A DNA stretch of 64,000 nucleotides from Reticulascus tulasneorum. Taxonomy: Eukaryota > Ascomycota > Sordariomycetes > Glomerellales > Reticulascaceae. Both the position numbers and the translations under genes were made by a program. The stretch covers positions 1,364,001-1,428,000 of the forward strand of contig LSAX01000005.1 of assembly GCA_001557505.1 (NCBI GenBank). The letters are read 5' to 3'. How positions within the stretch are numbered: position 1 is the first letter of the stretch; every line of letters begins with the position of its first letter. This document shows positions 13,311 to 25,700 of this stretch, piece after piece. The notes beneath the pieces are model-generated. The model worked only from the letters and a program-made list of their open reading frames with translations, did no database searches and was not told where the DNA came from.

Positions 13311-14019
13311 CGCAGCCTGTATTGGTGGATTCTTTTAGTCACTGTTTTGGTGCAAGGTGTTTCTTAGCGAACTAAACGTCTCACCTCGCGAGCAAGTTCT
13401 ACTTCTTCACTATCCGATACTTTTGTTGCTCCTGTTCTACAAAGAGTATCTCTAGCTGGATGGTTCTGACTGCATCCGGCTGGTCATTGTTGCCCCTTCG
13501 GCGGCTTTGAGGACGGCTTCAAACCGAATGCGGCATCCAATTCTCTTGGATTCGAATGAACTGACTGTGGCTTTAATGATCCGTGTGGGAAGTCCTACGA
13601 CAAGTTTCTTTGTTAGCATTGTCAAACAGCGACCGAATCCCGCATTGAGCGGCTTGTCTTTGTGCGCAAGACTTATTGGAATGCACGAGCACGCCGCTTT
13701 CTACGACGCACTATTTTCTTTGTGCAATGAGTATAATCTCTCAAAATCATCATGTCTCGCACATGAGGTGTTTTCTCTCTCTTCCTAGCCATTGTTTTGC
13801 GATTCTTAATCTTACCCACTCGTCTATGATCGGGATATGGTCGTTTCTCGTCAGGTCATTCGGAACAAGACACTGGTCAAGGTCTGTAGCATTGAATAGG
13901 CTCGTTGGATCTTAGTATCTCGTATTACCTAGTGTATCGATTAGGCAGATCGTTCTTGTACGACATACAAGTGGTGAAAACCCAACTCAGCCGGTGCTTC
14001 GCGCAAAATCACCGCAATC
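13311..14019 (-). other. Spacer between divergent genes with coding-like fragments
   Basis: This is the only promoter space for the two divergent genes. The minus strand is unusually open and protein-like in pieces. At 13816-13911, 32 codons read as good protein (including VPNDLTRNDHIPIIDEW) and end at a GTAAGA donor. A basic 39-codon ORF lies at 13673-13792. An open stretch at 13385-13483 (containing SDSEEVELARE) is in frame with the 13310 gene across an intron at 13317-13384, but it meets TGA at 13484-13486 before any ATG. The spacer therefore holds either 5' exons of the retropepsin-like gene, a small third gene, or decayed coding sequence. I cannot decide which. Confidence 0.4.
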
Positions 14020-17000
14020 ATGGCCGAAAGCAAAATGCGTAAGTCATCAAATCAGCTTTTAGAGTGCAATTCTAATCATTCGTAGCCCACCTCTCCGTGG
14101 TGGTATCCAAGTACCTTGACCAGTTCCCTGTGGAAGCAATAGACCCCATCAAAGAGCACATCAGCAAGGAAAACTATTATCAACTTTTCGCCGCTTTGGA
14201 ATATCTCCTTGCTGTTCGTAAATTGGATCGTTTACTGTTAAATAACGAGGCTTTCAGAGCTGAGTTGGCGGCGGTCTACGGTCCAAGATATGACTACCTC
14301 AACTACGCGGACCTAGGCGTGGCAAAGCGGGAAAAGGATCAGGCCGCAAAAAGGGAGATGCGGAAGCAAGCCTCGGCGAACATTTCCAAACGTTCCCTTG
14401 AGGAGATGATGAAACGTTTTGATCCAATCTCCTCCACAGCCGGCGAGTTCGGCGCAGGCACTCTTAGAACTCAGCTAGGTCTGGACTCTACTTCAGGATC
14501 CTACGGGCCTACACACTTTGTAGATGGCAAAGATCCTTATTTCGAAGCGTCGCTCAGGTTTGGAGTTACACTACCGGAGCCAATCCCTCTTGCACCAAGT
14601 GCAGGCGGACCTGCGCCGAGGGATCCATTCACAGGCACCTGGAAGCCTAGAGCACCGCCAAAAGGGGTGAAGCCTGCGTTCAGCACTGAAGAGGTGCGTA
14701 AGAGGTTTACTTCCGAGGTTTCTGAGACTTCTCTCTCTGGCGAAAGATCAACTCAGATCATTGAAGACTTGAAGGAACCCACACAGTCTGGGACATTGAC
14801 AGCACGAGCTATGGGGGTAACAACAGGTACAATAGTTAGGAGGACTCCGGCGACCAGGACCTTGATTCATGACTTGTGGACTGGGACAAAGAGCCGCCCT
14901 GAAGAAAGACCAGTTCGTCGCAACCGTAGTTATACGCTGAGCGACCCGAGGATACAGGAGGAAGATGCGGAGGAGGATATAGTCAGGGTGATTCGAGTAT
15001 CTTCGGAGTCGCCCCAAGAAGCTAGAGCCTTCGGTACTCCTCCACCTGATTCTGAATCAGAGGATGCTCCTCGTGCGTCTCCAGAGCCTATCATCCATGA
15101 CGCGCCAGTCATATCTGAACACGGCCGTGCTCCTGAGACTGCTGAACCTGAAAGAGAGGAAGGCCATGACGTGGAAATGAAAGACACCGTTGACGAAATG
15201 GGGTCATCAGAGAACATCGAATACGACGAGAACTGGCTCATCAACTTCCTCAAGAAGGTCGGGGACACAACTGAGGCTGACACAGAGATGTATAAATATC
15301 AAGGCTGGCGAATTCATTCCCCCAAGGTCACCCTCATCCGCATCAAAAACTTTCTCTCTGATGAAGATATCGACCGCACTTTGAACTGGAAAGAGAAGTA
15401 TGCCGAGATATACCTTTACCTCCGTCATCTGATGGACGTTTACAAAGGCGAATCTTGGGGGTACGATCTGAAGGAGGCCATCTTTATGCTGCACACGCAT
15501 TGGGTGTTCGAACAGCATTACTATGGCAAGAAGAAGCTTGTTCTCGACTTCCCCAAACTTCCGAAAGAGAGTGCACGACTGCCACATCTATCGAGTCCCG
15601 AAATTGCTGTGGAAAAATTACCTGAGCCTAAGACGAGCTCAAGATACCTGTTGAATCGTTTACCGGCCTCTCTTCACGACATTGACTATCAGGTCCCTGT
15701 GGGCATTGTAGACAAACTCACCTTGGAGTTCAGGAAGGACGAGAAAAGGGTCTGGGCGCATCCCCTCGTGCCCAAGATAGGAGGATCAGGGCGGAGGGGC
15801 GCACGGCTCAGCGCCGCAGACGACTTCAACATGGCTCTCGTGGAAGATGCAGCATACATGAAATGCATGAAGGGTGGGACACAAGTCACCCAAGGAGCGT
15901 TTCAGGGCGAGTCTAACTTCCAGTTAACCGGTGACGAACTGCAGACCGTTAAAGGGGAACTTCACCTCCCAGATAAGACGCTCAAATCCTTCGCTGATTT
16001 CCGCGGTGTCAAGCGAGCGGGGCTCCAGCAGTGTCTTAACCACTTCGACAACAGCGAGAACAGAAAGCTGCTCAGTCCTTGGCGTAAACTTGTTCTTCCG
16101 AGCAAGAAACAAGATGACAAAGTTCGTGATATCAGTTACAAGCCGATGACGCTCGCAAAACCACCGGAGATGGACGAACCTCTAGATCCGTTTGGTTACA
16201 CGTACTGGTACCACCAACTTCTCGCAAACCATCAGCGGGTCGCATTTAGAGCCAAGATGGAGGTTCAAGCGTCATACAAGGAGAAGATCAGAGCGCAGGG
16301 TCGCCATGACGGCGCGACTCTTCCGCCAAACTTCCTAGGCCCATTCCAGATCGATTGGCTCACAGAAAGCATGCGAGCCCGACAGAACAAATACAGGCAG
16401 CTGAAGACAATGTTCGATCGTCTCGAACGGTCTACTCGTCGTGCACCAAGGCTCTTGATTGAGGGCGTGCTCAAGCACATTGATCTTGGAATCGCCGGGA
16501 AAGAGCCCATTGACCTCGATGTCATTACAGCCCTCGGGCGTGACAGGCTCCCGTACACGGCCAGGAAGAGGTACCGCCATATGAACGATATGGAATTCCA
16601 GTGGCTCAAGTTACTTTGTGAGCCTTCCGTCAACAAGCAAATGATCGAAGACTGGAAAACAAATGACCCCAGGCTGGGGGTTTTTGCGCGGAGAATGCAG
16701 GCGATGCTCGATGATCGTAGTGGGAGGGGCTTTTTGGCTCATTTCGAGAAGACGTTGCGAGCGGACGAACTAGTGGCTGTCCTAGATTTGTCGTGGATAC
16801 CTGGTAAAGCTCGGTTTGATCTGGACGACGTTTTAAAGTATTGTCCTATCCTTGCAAGCCATGGGTTGATTCAGTACGTATCCAGCCTCTATAACTTGGT
16901 GATTCACTCAAGACTAACACGGTACAGATATGCGAAGGACCACGAAGGATGGATCATCGGTCGTCCAAAGTGCACTTGGCACCCAGAAGACCGCATTTAC

Positions 17001-18343
17001 TGGCGCACCTCCGATGACGTCGATGCCACAAACAATGAAGACGCCGCAGGACTCCCGCGCTGGTCAGAAGTTTGGACATACCGCGAGGCCTTTGCCAACA
17101 TAAACCACGTCAACACCTGTCGTGGCCTCAAGAAGCGTCTGTACTGGCGACTCGGCTATCGCATGGGCCATATGCTGCGCGAGCTCGGCGAAGAAATCGA
17201 CCTGGATCTGGAAATGCTCCGCAAAGATCGTCGGATGCTAATCGAACACGAGCTTGAGCTTCTGGATCTTATGAAACATTGGGAAAGTAACGTTTTTAAG
17301 CATAGCGAGGACCTGTCTAAGGTGGCGGTCGGCTTTGGGACGGTAGTTAAAGCCGCGGACCCGAAACACTGGGATGAGAGAATGGGAAAGGATAGACTGG
17401 ACGAGGAAGCACGGGAGCTTATTCGCAAGGGTTTGATTCAGGAAGCTCACGAGGGGAAGAACATGCTGTGGCCAGTGCGGCAGAAGTTCTACAAGGATGA
17501 GCGGGATAACTCGACCAAGATGGTCCTTCGTCGCGAAGACGTGTGGGATTGGGCCAAGGTTGGCGTGCGAGGACCGGCGCCACGGTATTTCAGTCTCGAT
17601 CGCTGGCCAGTGCATTTGCAGACTCCAGAAAAGCAGCAGGAGATCTTCATGAGTCACCCACGGAACCAGTCCATGCCGGAAGTGGTCGAGGAGCTCGCGG
17701 CACCGGTGGAGAAGACTTCGATGGGACGGCCACTGCATCTCGTGGAGGGAAGAGAGAAGTTCATCCCCGGCGAGGCAGAGTTTTGGCTCGGCGATACGCC
17801 GTTGCAGCGGAAAGCGATGGAGAGAGTGGCCATGTCGAAGTTCAGGGGTGGTGAGTTTGGCACTATTAGTATACCATACGTTGGCTAACATTTGCAGTTC
17901 TCGGCGTCGAGCGGCCAGTCCAGCCAACGACGTGGATGGGTCGCCTGGCGAGCTTGTTCTCACGCCCTACAGAACAACCGGATGAGGAGATTATCGCAGT
18001 CTCTCCTGTTGAGCCTCTGGCCCTGCCAATTCCGGTCAAGGTACCACAGAGCATTCCCATTCCGCACACCGAGGCATCGGAAGACGGATATTCTTTTGTG
18101 TCAGAGTCCCCTCAGGACGGAATTTCTCGACCGCGGCCAGGGAATCTGGTGCCTTCTGGTGGTAGTACGCCACTTGAGACTATATCAAGATCCGATAGTG
18201 ATGAAGCAGCCGCGAGGAAGAAGAAGAAACTAAAGCAGAAGAAGTCTCGTCGGGTCGCCAGGTATGGGTCTCGAGATCGAACCAGGACGAGAGATGGCGG
18301 TCTAGCTGCGAGTGCTGCGGAAACTATGGACGTAGATGAGTAG
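14020..18343 (+). CDS. Large uncharacterised protein (about 1,400 residues)
   Basis: Family not recognised. The first coding exon is only 19 nt (14020-14038, MAESKM plus one base). It is followed by a 47-nt intron (14039-14085, GTAAGT, TCGTAG), exon 14086-17850, a 47-nt intron (17851-17897, GTGAGT, GCTAAC, TGCAG) and exon 17898-18343. The total is 1,409 residues. A further probable 54-nt intron at 16874-16927 (GTACGT, ACTAAC, TACAG) is stop-free and in frame; removing it gives 1,391. The N-terminus is helical and Leu-rich. Residues about 100-370 are Pro/Ser/Glu-rich and probably disordered. The centre (about 380-1190) is folded-looking, with many Trp, Tyr and charged helices. The C-terminal exon is Ser/Pro-rich and ends in a Lys-rich KKKKLKQKK patch suggesting a nuclear protein. 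No catalytic motif is visible. It is divergent from the retropepsin-like gene 0.7 kb away, so a functional link is possible but unproven. Confidence 0.75.
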
Positions 18344-18611
18344 TGTTTCGTGAAGGCGCTAGATGTTTGGAGATCTTTATTGTTTTAGTTATGGATTGGG
18401 ACTGGTGCTAGTTTTAATATAATTCCACTTTCGCTCTTTAGAGATGTTCAAATGTTGTGTGATAAGCAATCTGGGAAGCGTAGTTCCTATTGTGACAAAC
18501 TAACAAGCCTCGGGACGCCATGCAAGCCCTACGTTCCTTCTTATTCTTATTCCAATCTTCCTGTCCTGGTCACGCCAAACTGTCATTTCTCCAGAAAAAG
18601 AATCTGCTCCG
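18344..18611. other. Short convergent intergenic region
   Basis: This is the 3' flank shared by the large plus-strand gene and the minus-strand coiled-coil gene. It is T-rich just after the 18343 stop. No feature is recognised. Confidence 0.5.
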
Positions 18612-19169
18612 TCAACCTACGTAGACCACCCGCGACCGATTCCCCTGGACCCCCTGAAGAGCCCTCATCGCATCCCGTTCAATGCTCCTCAGCGCGTCCA
18701 ACATCTTCTCATAAGCCCGGTCCAGGTCCTCTTGCGAATACGAACTGCAGCTCTTCTCTCTCCTCTCCAGCCGTTGTTCGACTTCGCTTCTGAGCTCTCT
18801 TGCAATCGGCTTGAACGCCTGCCTCGCATGTTCACTCCGTCTCTCGCCTACGCACGCCAGTTAGACAACTCCTTATCTGACACATGCGAACTAGACAGAA
18901 AACTTACTCGACTGGAGTTTGTGAAGCTTCCTCCGCATCTGATCATGGACAGTCTGTAGGGCTTCGTAGAGCGCAAGCGCCGAGCCGTCCAGCTTGCGGG
19001 GAATTAGACCCATGAAGCGCCCATGCCTTTCGCTCTCGATATCCTCAACCAGGTGAAGAGAGCGATCGAGCGAGGAGAGAAACTTGCTGCAATATTCACG
19101 GCTCGAGGATTTGAGAGAGGCGTGGCTTACGACCGCCGACGAGGAGACGAGGCTGGCAGGCTTAGGCAT
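18612..19169 (-). CDS. Small conserved-looking coiled-coil protein, function unknown
   Basis: Two exons, 19169-18908 and 18847-18612, joined across a 60-nt intron (GTAAGT, TCTAAC, GCGTAG), encode 165 residues. The frame is continuous to TGA. The start has MPKPASL and a favourable purine context. After a Ser-rich N-terminus, the protein is predominantly charged amphipathic helix (for example RSEVEQRLERREK, then DLDRAYEKMLDALRS). This suggests a coiled-coil partner protein. No signal peptide, membrane segment or catalytic motif is visible. I did not recognise the family. It converges on the 14020 gene. Confidence 0.7.
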
Positions 19170-19593
19170 GGCCCTGGGCTTTGCACTGTACGACTATGAG
19201 ATTTCAAACGCAACTTGGCGGTTGCGCTGTTGTCTAGCTGTTTCTGATGAGCTCAATTGATTTAGAGGGGATTTTGAAACAGGAACCATTCGCAAACCCC
19301 TCCTCTTATCTCACATTTGAGGGTCCGCAACAATGGTGTGATAAGTGAGGCTGTGGCAGAATATTCGAAATCCGGTCACAAGGCCCAGCATGGCCGCAGT
19401 AGCTCGGTAGCCTTCTTTTCGGTGTAGATGCCTTGCGACAATTCCGATCGGCAACGATGCCGATATCGTTCGCGAAGCCCTCCATATTCACCGGGCGTAA
19501 CTGTGGCTTGCATCCAAGGCACATCCGAATGATAAAGCCAATCTCCCAACCTGCTTCTTCGGTCGACGATGAACCATCAATTCGCCCATCAGC
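19170..19593. other. Divergent intergenic region
   Basis: Shared upstream region of the coiled-coil gene (minus) and the DUF6594 gene (plus). No specific element is recognised. Confidence 0.5.
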
Positions 19594-20473
19594 ATGCCTC
19601 CTCCGAGACGAAGCCGGACCCACGATCTCGAGGCCGCGCTCTCAGAACACGGGTTTGACCCGGCCGCGGACCTGTACGACTACACGTCAAAAGTGTGTAA
19701 AAGCGATGAAGCGCCGTTCGTGCTAAAATACGGGTTCCTTCACCGGCTCAACCTGGTGCACCTCCAAAATGAGATTGCCAAGTGCAAGGGCGAGGTCTTC
19801 GCGGATCGGAGGGCAACGTGGGCGCAATGTGAGAAATTGAGGGAGCTGCTGAGCAACTATAGTAAGCCAATCTGTGTTAGTGTGGTGTAAATGCGGTCGT
19901 TGACACATGACAGCGAATGCGATTCGGGATTATGAATATATGACCGGCTTGAAACGCTACTCGAAGGATGATTCACAACACTGTGTAGAGCGGTTGGAGG
20001 AGTATTTTCCCAAGCTAGCCAGCCTACGCGGCGATCCATTTAGCTCATCCTACTATCTGGAGATCAATCGTGGAGCGCAGCCGGTGGCCACGACGGATCC
20101 GATCCGGAACGCACTCCGTCAAACGTTACCCTGCTTCCTCACCTACAGCGACGAAGAGAAGAAGGAGAGAAGCAAGGCTTATCAGCGGAGGGAAGCTCCC
20201 GAAGCGATATCCCCCTTTGTGGATAAGGTAGCTCGATTCATCCTTGCGATGCTCGGTGGTATGGCGTTGGTGTTCCCTATGGTCATCATGATATTTGGTC
20301 CCTCGGTCACCAAGAGCGTCGTTACAGTCTCGGTGGCCGTGATGCTCTTCTCCATTGCGCTTTCTTTGATCCTCAGAGCGTCCAATTCGGAAATCATCAC
20401 TGCGACTGCAGCCTATGCTGCAGTGCTAGTAGTGTTTGTGGGAGCAAACGGGAACACCGATATTACAGGCTAG
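19594..20473 (+). CDS. DUF6594-type membrane protein
   Basis: Two exons, 19594-19861 and 19914-20473, with a 52-nt intron (GTAAGC, TGACAG), give 275 residues. The cytosolic N-terminal half is charged and helical, with repeated Leu-rich helices (LVHLQNEIAKCK, then WAQCEKLRELLSNY). The C-terminus has three hydrophobic segments at about residues 198-219, 225-243 and 250-267. This order, helical domain then three closely spaced membrane helices at the C-terminus, is that of the DUF6594 family common in filamentous ascomycetes. The function is unknown. The family call is from memory of its architecture, not a search. Confidence 0.78.
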
Positions 20474-20720
20474 AGGGTTTCCTCGTTGTTAAACGGGGAT
20501 ACTGGATTTAGATACTTCTAGCCGCAAAGCCAAGACTTAGGTTGCACTTGCAACTATTACCAAACGTCGACTTCAAGCACACTGCAGGGAGCGAAATGCA
20601 AAGAACTGATTCATATTTCAGATCCGAGCTAGTTAGCCCATAGCCTTAATCGCATGCCTGGCCAACCAACGATGCAAATGAAACACAATGGAACGCAACT
20701 CCTTAACCCGTGCCATCCCT

Positions 20721-21648
20721 CTAGTATTTCTTGCCTTCCCTCAGAGTATCCGCAAACTCCTCCAGCGGGCTTCTGATGAGCTTCGTCTCCTTCCATAGAT
20801 TGGGTGTGAGGAAGCCGTATGTGTTTGAGACGGCAACAAAGGTGGCCTTGAGGGTGTTCTCGAGAGTCTTGGTCGAACCGGCGGACGAGGTGTAGGCATC
20901 CTCAACACCAGCGAGCTGGAGAAGTCGCTTGACAGCGGGGGAGGCGACGAGACCGGTACCACGGGGAGCTGGGATAAGCTGTGAAAGAGTTAGCAACAGT
21001 TCATGATTCAAGCCGTCTTGCAAGTTCACTTACTCGGACAGTGACGGAACCGCACTTGCCGCTCTCTTTGCAAGGGAGCGAGTGGGGAGTACCGAGGTTG
21101 GCACCCCAGTATCCTCGTCGGACGGGAATGACGCTGAGCTTGGCGATGATGATGGCAGCTCGGATCGCAGTAGCGACTTCCTTGGACGTCTTGATACCCA
21201 GACCAACGTGACCCTCCGAATCGCCAATGATGACAATCGCCTTGAATCGTGTTCGCTGACCGGCACGGGTCTGCTTTTGAACTGGCTTGATCTGCAATTG
21301 ACACAAAAAGTCAGTCGACCGATTTCATCCCCCCATTCTACGGGATGTTCGTACCTTCATAACCTCATCCTTCAGCTTTGGCAGGAAAGCATCGACGATC
21401 TGGTACTCCTTGATAGGGAGGGAGTGAAGGTAGATCTCCTCCATGCTGCTGATCTTGCCGGCCTTCACCAGACGACCGAGCTTGGTAACGGGCTGCCATT
21501 CCTTCTCGTCGCTCTTACCACCACCTCGTCGTCCACGTCGTCCACCGCGGCCTCCTCGTCCACCACGGTCACCACGGTCACCACCTCGAGCTCCAAATCC
21601 GCCGCCGCCGCGTGCAGGGGCAGCGCCAGTGCCTCCTCGATCAGCCAT
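20721..21648 (-). CDS. RPS2: 40S ribosomal protein S2 (uS5)
   Basis: Component of the small ribosomal subunit near the mRNA entry site, important for decoding accuracy. Three exons, 21648-21355, 21291-21034 and 20978-20721, have phase-0 introns of 63 and 55 nt (donors GTACGA and GTAAGT) and give 269 residues. After an N-terminal Gly/Arg-rich (RGG) tail of about 45 residues comes the S5 double-stranded-RNA-binding domain ([20 protein letters not shown]) and the S5 C-terminal domain ([16 protein letters not shown]). The RGG tail is the usual target of arginine methylation in this protein. Length and motifs match the eukaryotic family. The next gene upstream diverges from it. Confidence 0.98.
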
Positions 21649-22701
21649 ATTTGCGCTTTAAATCTGTCGAGATGTTTGTTGCGCAAAAAGGGTGTTGAGA
21701 TTGGGTATGGATTCGTCGTTGACTTTTTTTTGGCGGGGAAGCTGGTTTGCCTGTGATGCCAAATTTTGGTGTGGTCGGAATTTCGGTGGTTTGGCGAGCC
21801 CTAATTCGTGTCTGCCTTAATATCGAGGCATCCAGATTATTTTCATCTGTTCCGACGAGGTGGCTCCACTGAACTGACAAAGGTGAGAACCCTGTAAGTT
21901 CGGTGAGTGATCACTGCTTCCCGAAATTAGCGGCAATTGTGGATTCGGTGACTGAAGGCTCATTGGACTTGTAACTACCTACCTACATAATATCTGTATA
22001 TCTCACATGATGGTACAGAGCCAAACCGCCCATTCAACGTCTTCACTATGTTTGTCCACGTCGACTGACATATGTAGCCTCCATACAGGCAGGCAATTCC
22101 AACTACAACCACACCTTGGGCATGAGGAAGTATAGTAAACCCATCCTAACGGCTCCCATTGGGCTCCGACCCTTTACGCCGCGCGGTAAGGTATTGACCA
22201 CATCATAATCTTTTGCAAAGGCCTTGGTCGCTTGTCAGGTATGGAGCGCGCCATCCATAGCGTGGCGCTTCTGAAACATGGCCCGTCGAATCTATCAGCG
22301 GTTTGTACTGCCATATGTACAAGTGCTGTATTTAGATGTAGGAGGTGCTCGGAATACTAGCCTGGACGCATGTTAGCTATTACAGGCAGGCTTTGACGAT
22401 TTAGGCGGCGCCATATATGACATGCGCCATGAGTGGCTTCTCTTCAAGCAGCAGCGTCGCCGCGAGGCTGTCGCAAGCGCGTGCAAAACTTGGTGTCGTT
22501 GTGTAACCAAACACAGCCCAGCAAGCCAAGCACAGCCCGGTTAGATCTCTCAAAAGGTATCAGTTCTGACATCGCAGCTCTCTTTACCTTTTGACTTCGG
22601 TCGCTCTCGTGATTTTTCTTAATAGACGCATCCAACTCATAAGTCTAGAATACCACCCCAATCAACAACGTTTCGACTGGGTTGTGGTACATACGTGCCA
22701 A
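21649..22701. other. Divergent intergenic region
   Basis: About 1 kb between RPS2 (minus) and the 22702 gene (plus). No recognisable gene. The open frame continuing upstream of 22702 has no ATG. Confidence 0.5.
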
Positions 22702-25700
22702 ATGACTTCGATTGGCAAATTTACAACTGCGGCAGTGGGCGTGACGAACGAATTCACAGTAGCTGCCGCCGCGTTCAACATTGATTTCTCGCTCCTGAAA
22801 GTAGACGCTCCAAAGGAGTATCATGGCCTTCGCGACGTTCTCTCCCACGGACGGCTGAAAGAAGCCGAGGATGGTCAGCCTCACATGATCGCGCGTCGAC
22901 TGGGAGCTTTGTTCGAGTCACTGGTGCCCCCAATTCCCAACCTGATCACGGCCTACGGGTCTCGAGTTTCTGAGATATCCTCCAGCATCAAGGACAGCAG
23001 CCAGTACAGGCCTGATCCAGGAATGTTCGGGGCTCATGGTGGCCCAGACGGAACAAGCATATGGGCCGCCGCGACTTCTGGAAAGGGCGCTCTAGCGGTC
23101 CACTTCCTCGCATGCATGCTCGCCCGGATCTGGACAAGCCCCGAAGCCATCTCGTTATGGGTCGAGATTGTCGAGAGACGCAAACAAGAGGTTATGGCCG
23201 GTTTCCAGGAGTCCAACAGCTCCGACCTGGCGTCCGTCATGGCGAGCCAACAGATCTTTTCCCGAAAAGAACTGGCAATATGGGACGGCAGCGCCAGGTC
23301 GTGGCTTCAGACTGCAGACGGAGCAAAACGGCTGCAACATACGCAACTTACGTTGATCATGAACAACTTGCGCATGCCAGTCAACTCGATCAACGATCCG
23401 TATCTTAGCGTGATCAAAGCATGGACTTCAAGCATGACGGCGATGGAGCGCGTCGCGCAAGGCATTCCTCAGCGTGTCCAGGACGGGGCTGTTCTCCTTG
23501 CCATCTCCTCGTGGCATCTGTACCCCGACATGGAAGTTCTCGTCGATGCGTCCAAGACGGTCCATCAGAAGGACCCATTGATGGGAAACGCGCTGATCAC
23601 GCTTGCTGCCCAGGGCATCGGTCACAAAGACGGCGTCTTCTGGTCTCTGCCCCTTTCCAAAATGCTTTTCTACTCCGCACCTGTCCCTTCAGAAGGCCGG
23701 ATTGCATCAGACACGTCTCGGGTAACTATGAAAGAGTTCCACGTTGTTCTGCTCGGGTATGTTGCCGGGAGTTGGGAGCAACGACTGGAAATCGACGAGA
23801 GTTGCCGGTTAATCTCTCTCATCCATAGCAGACTAACCGAAGCGGAGCTAGGGGCTAATGAGCCTCAACGCCAACCGCCTCACTGGCTCAGCTTGTTGGC
23901 AGCCGCAGCAGAAAAGTATCTTGATGCGGACGAAACTGAGAGATTGCATCTTGGGAGACTGCTGAATCTCGGGGTCCGGCGTAGCAAAGCAGCGCCCACG
24001 TCACGGGAGAGTAGCAGCTCGCCATTCCTGCAAGTTCCTGATATACTAAGCGATGCACTTAGCTTCACGTCCCTCTTGTCACTCCTTCGTTCCTCAGATG
24101 ATTCTGTTCAACTGTGTCGGAAAGTCGCGCGAGGCTTCCCGGGAAACGATCTCAACATATTCATTAGATACAAACTCGATTTGGACAACAAAAGAAATAG
24201 TGTTCAATTCTTTGACGACGTCTACAGCTACGCATCTGCAAGGAAAGTAAAACAACCTTCGTTGAAGCGAGGAGCCCAAGGTGACGACGAAACCTTGTCA
24301 ACCTACACGCATTGCCGATACGCTACCGGGTTTCAACGAGCCTTTTCATATGCGGCCCACTGGAACCATGGCAATGAAGTCTATATCAGCTGCCCGCACA
24401 CGTATTTGCAGCATGACCAAGGTAGCACTTTGCTCCCAGACTGTTATGGATGCCTAAATCGACACCTCAAGAACAAGACGGAGCGAGACGAAGAGCAGTT
24501 TGCGTTTATCAACTGTGCTGATTGGCATATTGATCACCTTTGTGGTGACCAACTTGGTTTCTCATTTATCAATCTCCGTCCAAAATCTCTTACCCAAAGC
24601 ACTAATTCTCGCTCCCCCAGCTTGTCCCCAGTTTTATCTGAGCTGGATTACGACGAGGGCCCGGAAGACAGAGCGGTGACTGCACAAGCTGAGAATATTC
24701 TGGTCCAAGAAGAAGACCGTTACACGCCGACATATGAACAGATCATGGAAGTTCTCGGTTCGCATGTATTAGATGTGGATCGACTTAGGGAGCAAGTTTC
24801 GAGATGGTGGACAGGTTACATCGAATTTGAATATGACATTCAAGCTCTTTGCTTTGCAGATACGCTCTATGGCTCGCTGCATGGCGCAACCATCAGCCTC
24901 TCGGTACTAGGGATGACCCTTTCAGACTGCCATTGGGTGAAGTCACTTTGCTGGGAGCATCCACTTGAAAAAGAGGAAAGCCCTCAGTTAGGCCATCGGG
25001 TTTTTAGACGCGAGGGCAAGGTATCGACAGCATGGTGGCCGCTCGAGGTCCTCTTCTCTTGCATTGCCATGTTCGAATCTGGGAAATTCAACATCAAGCC
25101 AAGCTCTCTTTGCCATGTCATGGCTCTTTCAGCCGGAGACTCTATATACGTCACCTCATGTCTACTGCTCGATCCGTCGATAACCGTGGGTAGCTCGCAG
25201 ACACGACTGCAACGAGTTCTAGGAAGCCTGGGCAGGTCCGATCTTGCGTTTCTCATTCCTCCTACGAACCCGATGTTGCGGCCATACGATGCGAGCAGTT
25301 GGAAAATGGTAAACCATCTGCCATTCGACGGCAAGCTTGAGGATTCGTTCGGCGGCACTTCACTTCATCTCTCCTTCACCGACTACGAGCTTCCAGTTGA
25401 TGTTGGGAGCCGAGGGTTACGAGATACGCAGGTAGTGCTGTTGGAGGCGTTGGTCTCGGTCATTGACCGCGGAACTCACATAGGCGACTTGGATATCTGT
25501 TCCTTATTTTCGAACAGGACCAATTGGGTTTCCCCAAAGATGGAACATTTAACCATAGAGCCAGACTGTTTCTGCAGCAAGAGACATGAAGATGAGGCAC
25601 CGCCAGTTGGAAGCAAGAAGTACAACTTAGTATCTCTGGATTGTTGGGACGAAGTTTTGGATCCGCCGAGGTCAATAGGCATATTTCGGGCATACGGAAA

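Noticed and set aside
13507..13915. Plus-strand frames of 93 and 79 codons in the divergent spacer
   Set aside because: No motifs; they are complementary to the coding-like minus-strand pieces and probably shadows of them.
17238..17963. 241-codon minus-strand frame
   Set aside because: Fully antisense to the well-supported 14020-18343 gene.
18700..18780. Possible frameshift near the C-terminus of the 165-residue coiled-coil gene
   Set aside because: Recounting the bases showed a single continuous frame to the TGA at 18612.
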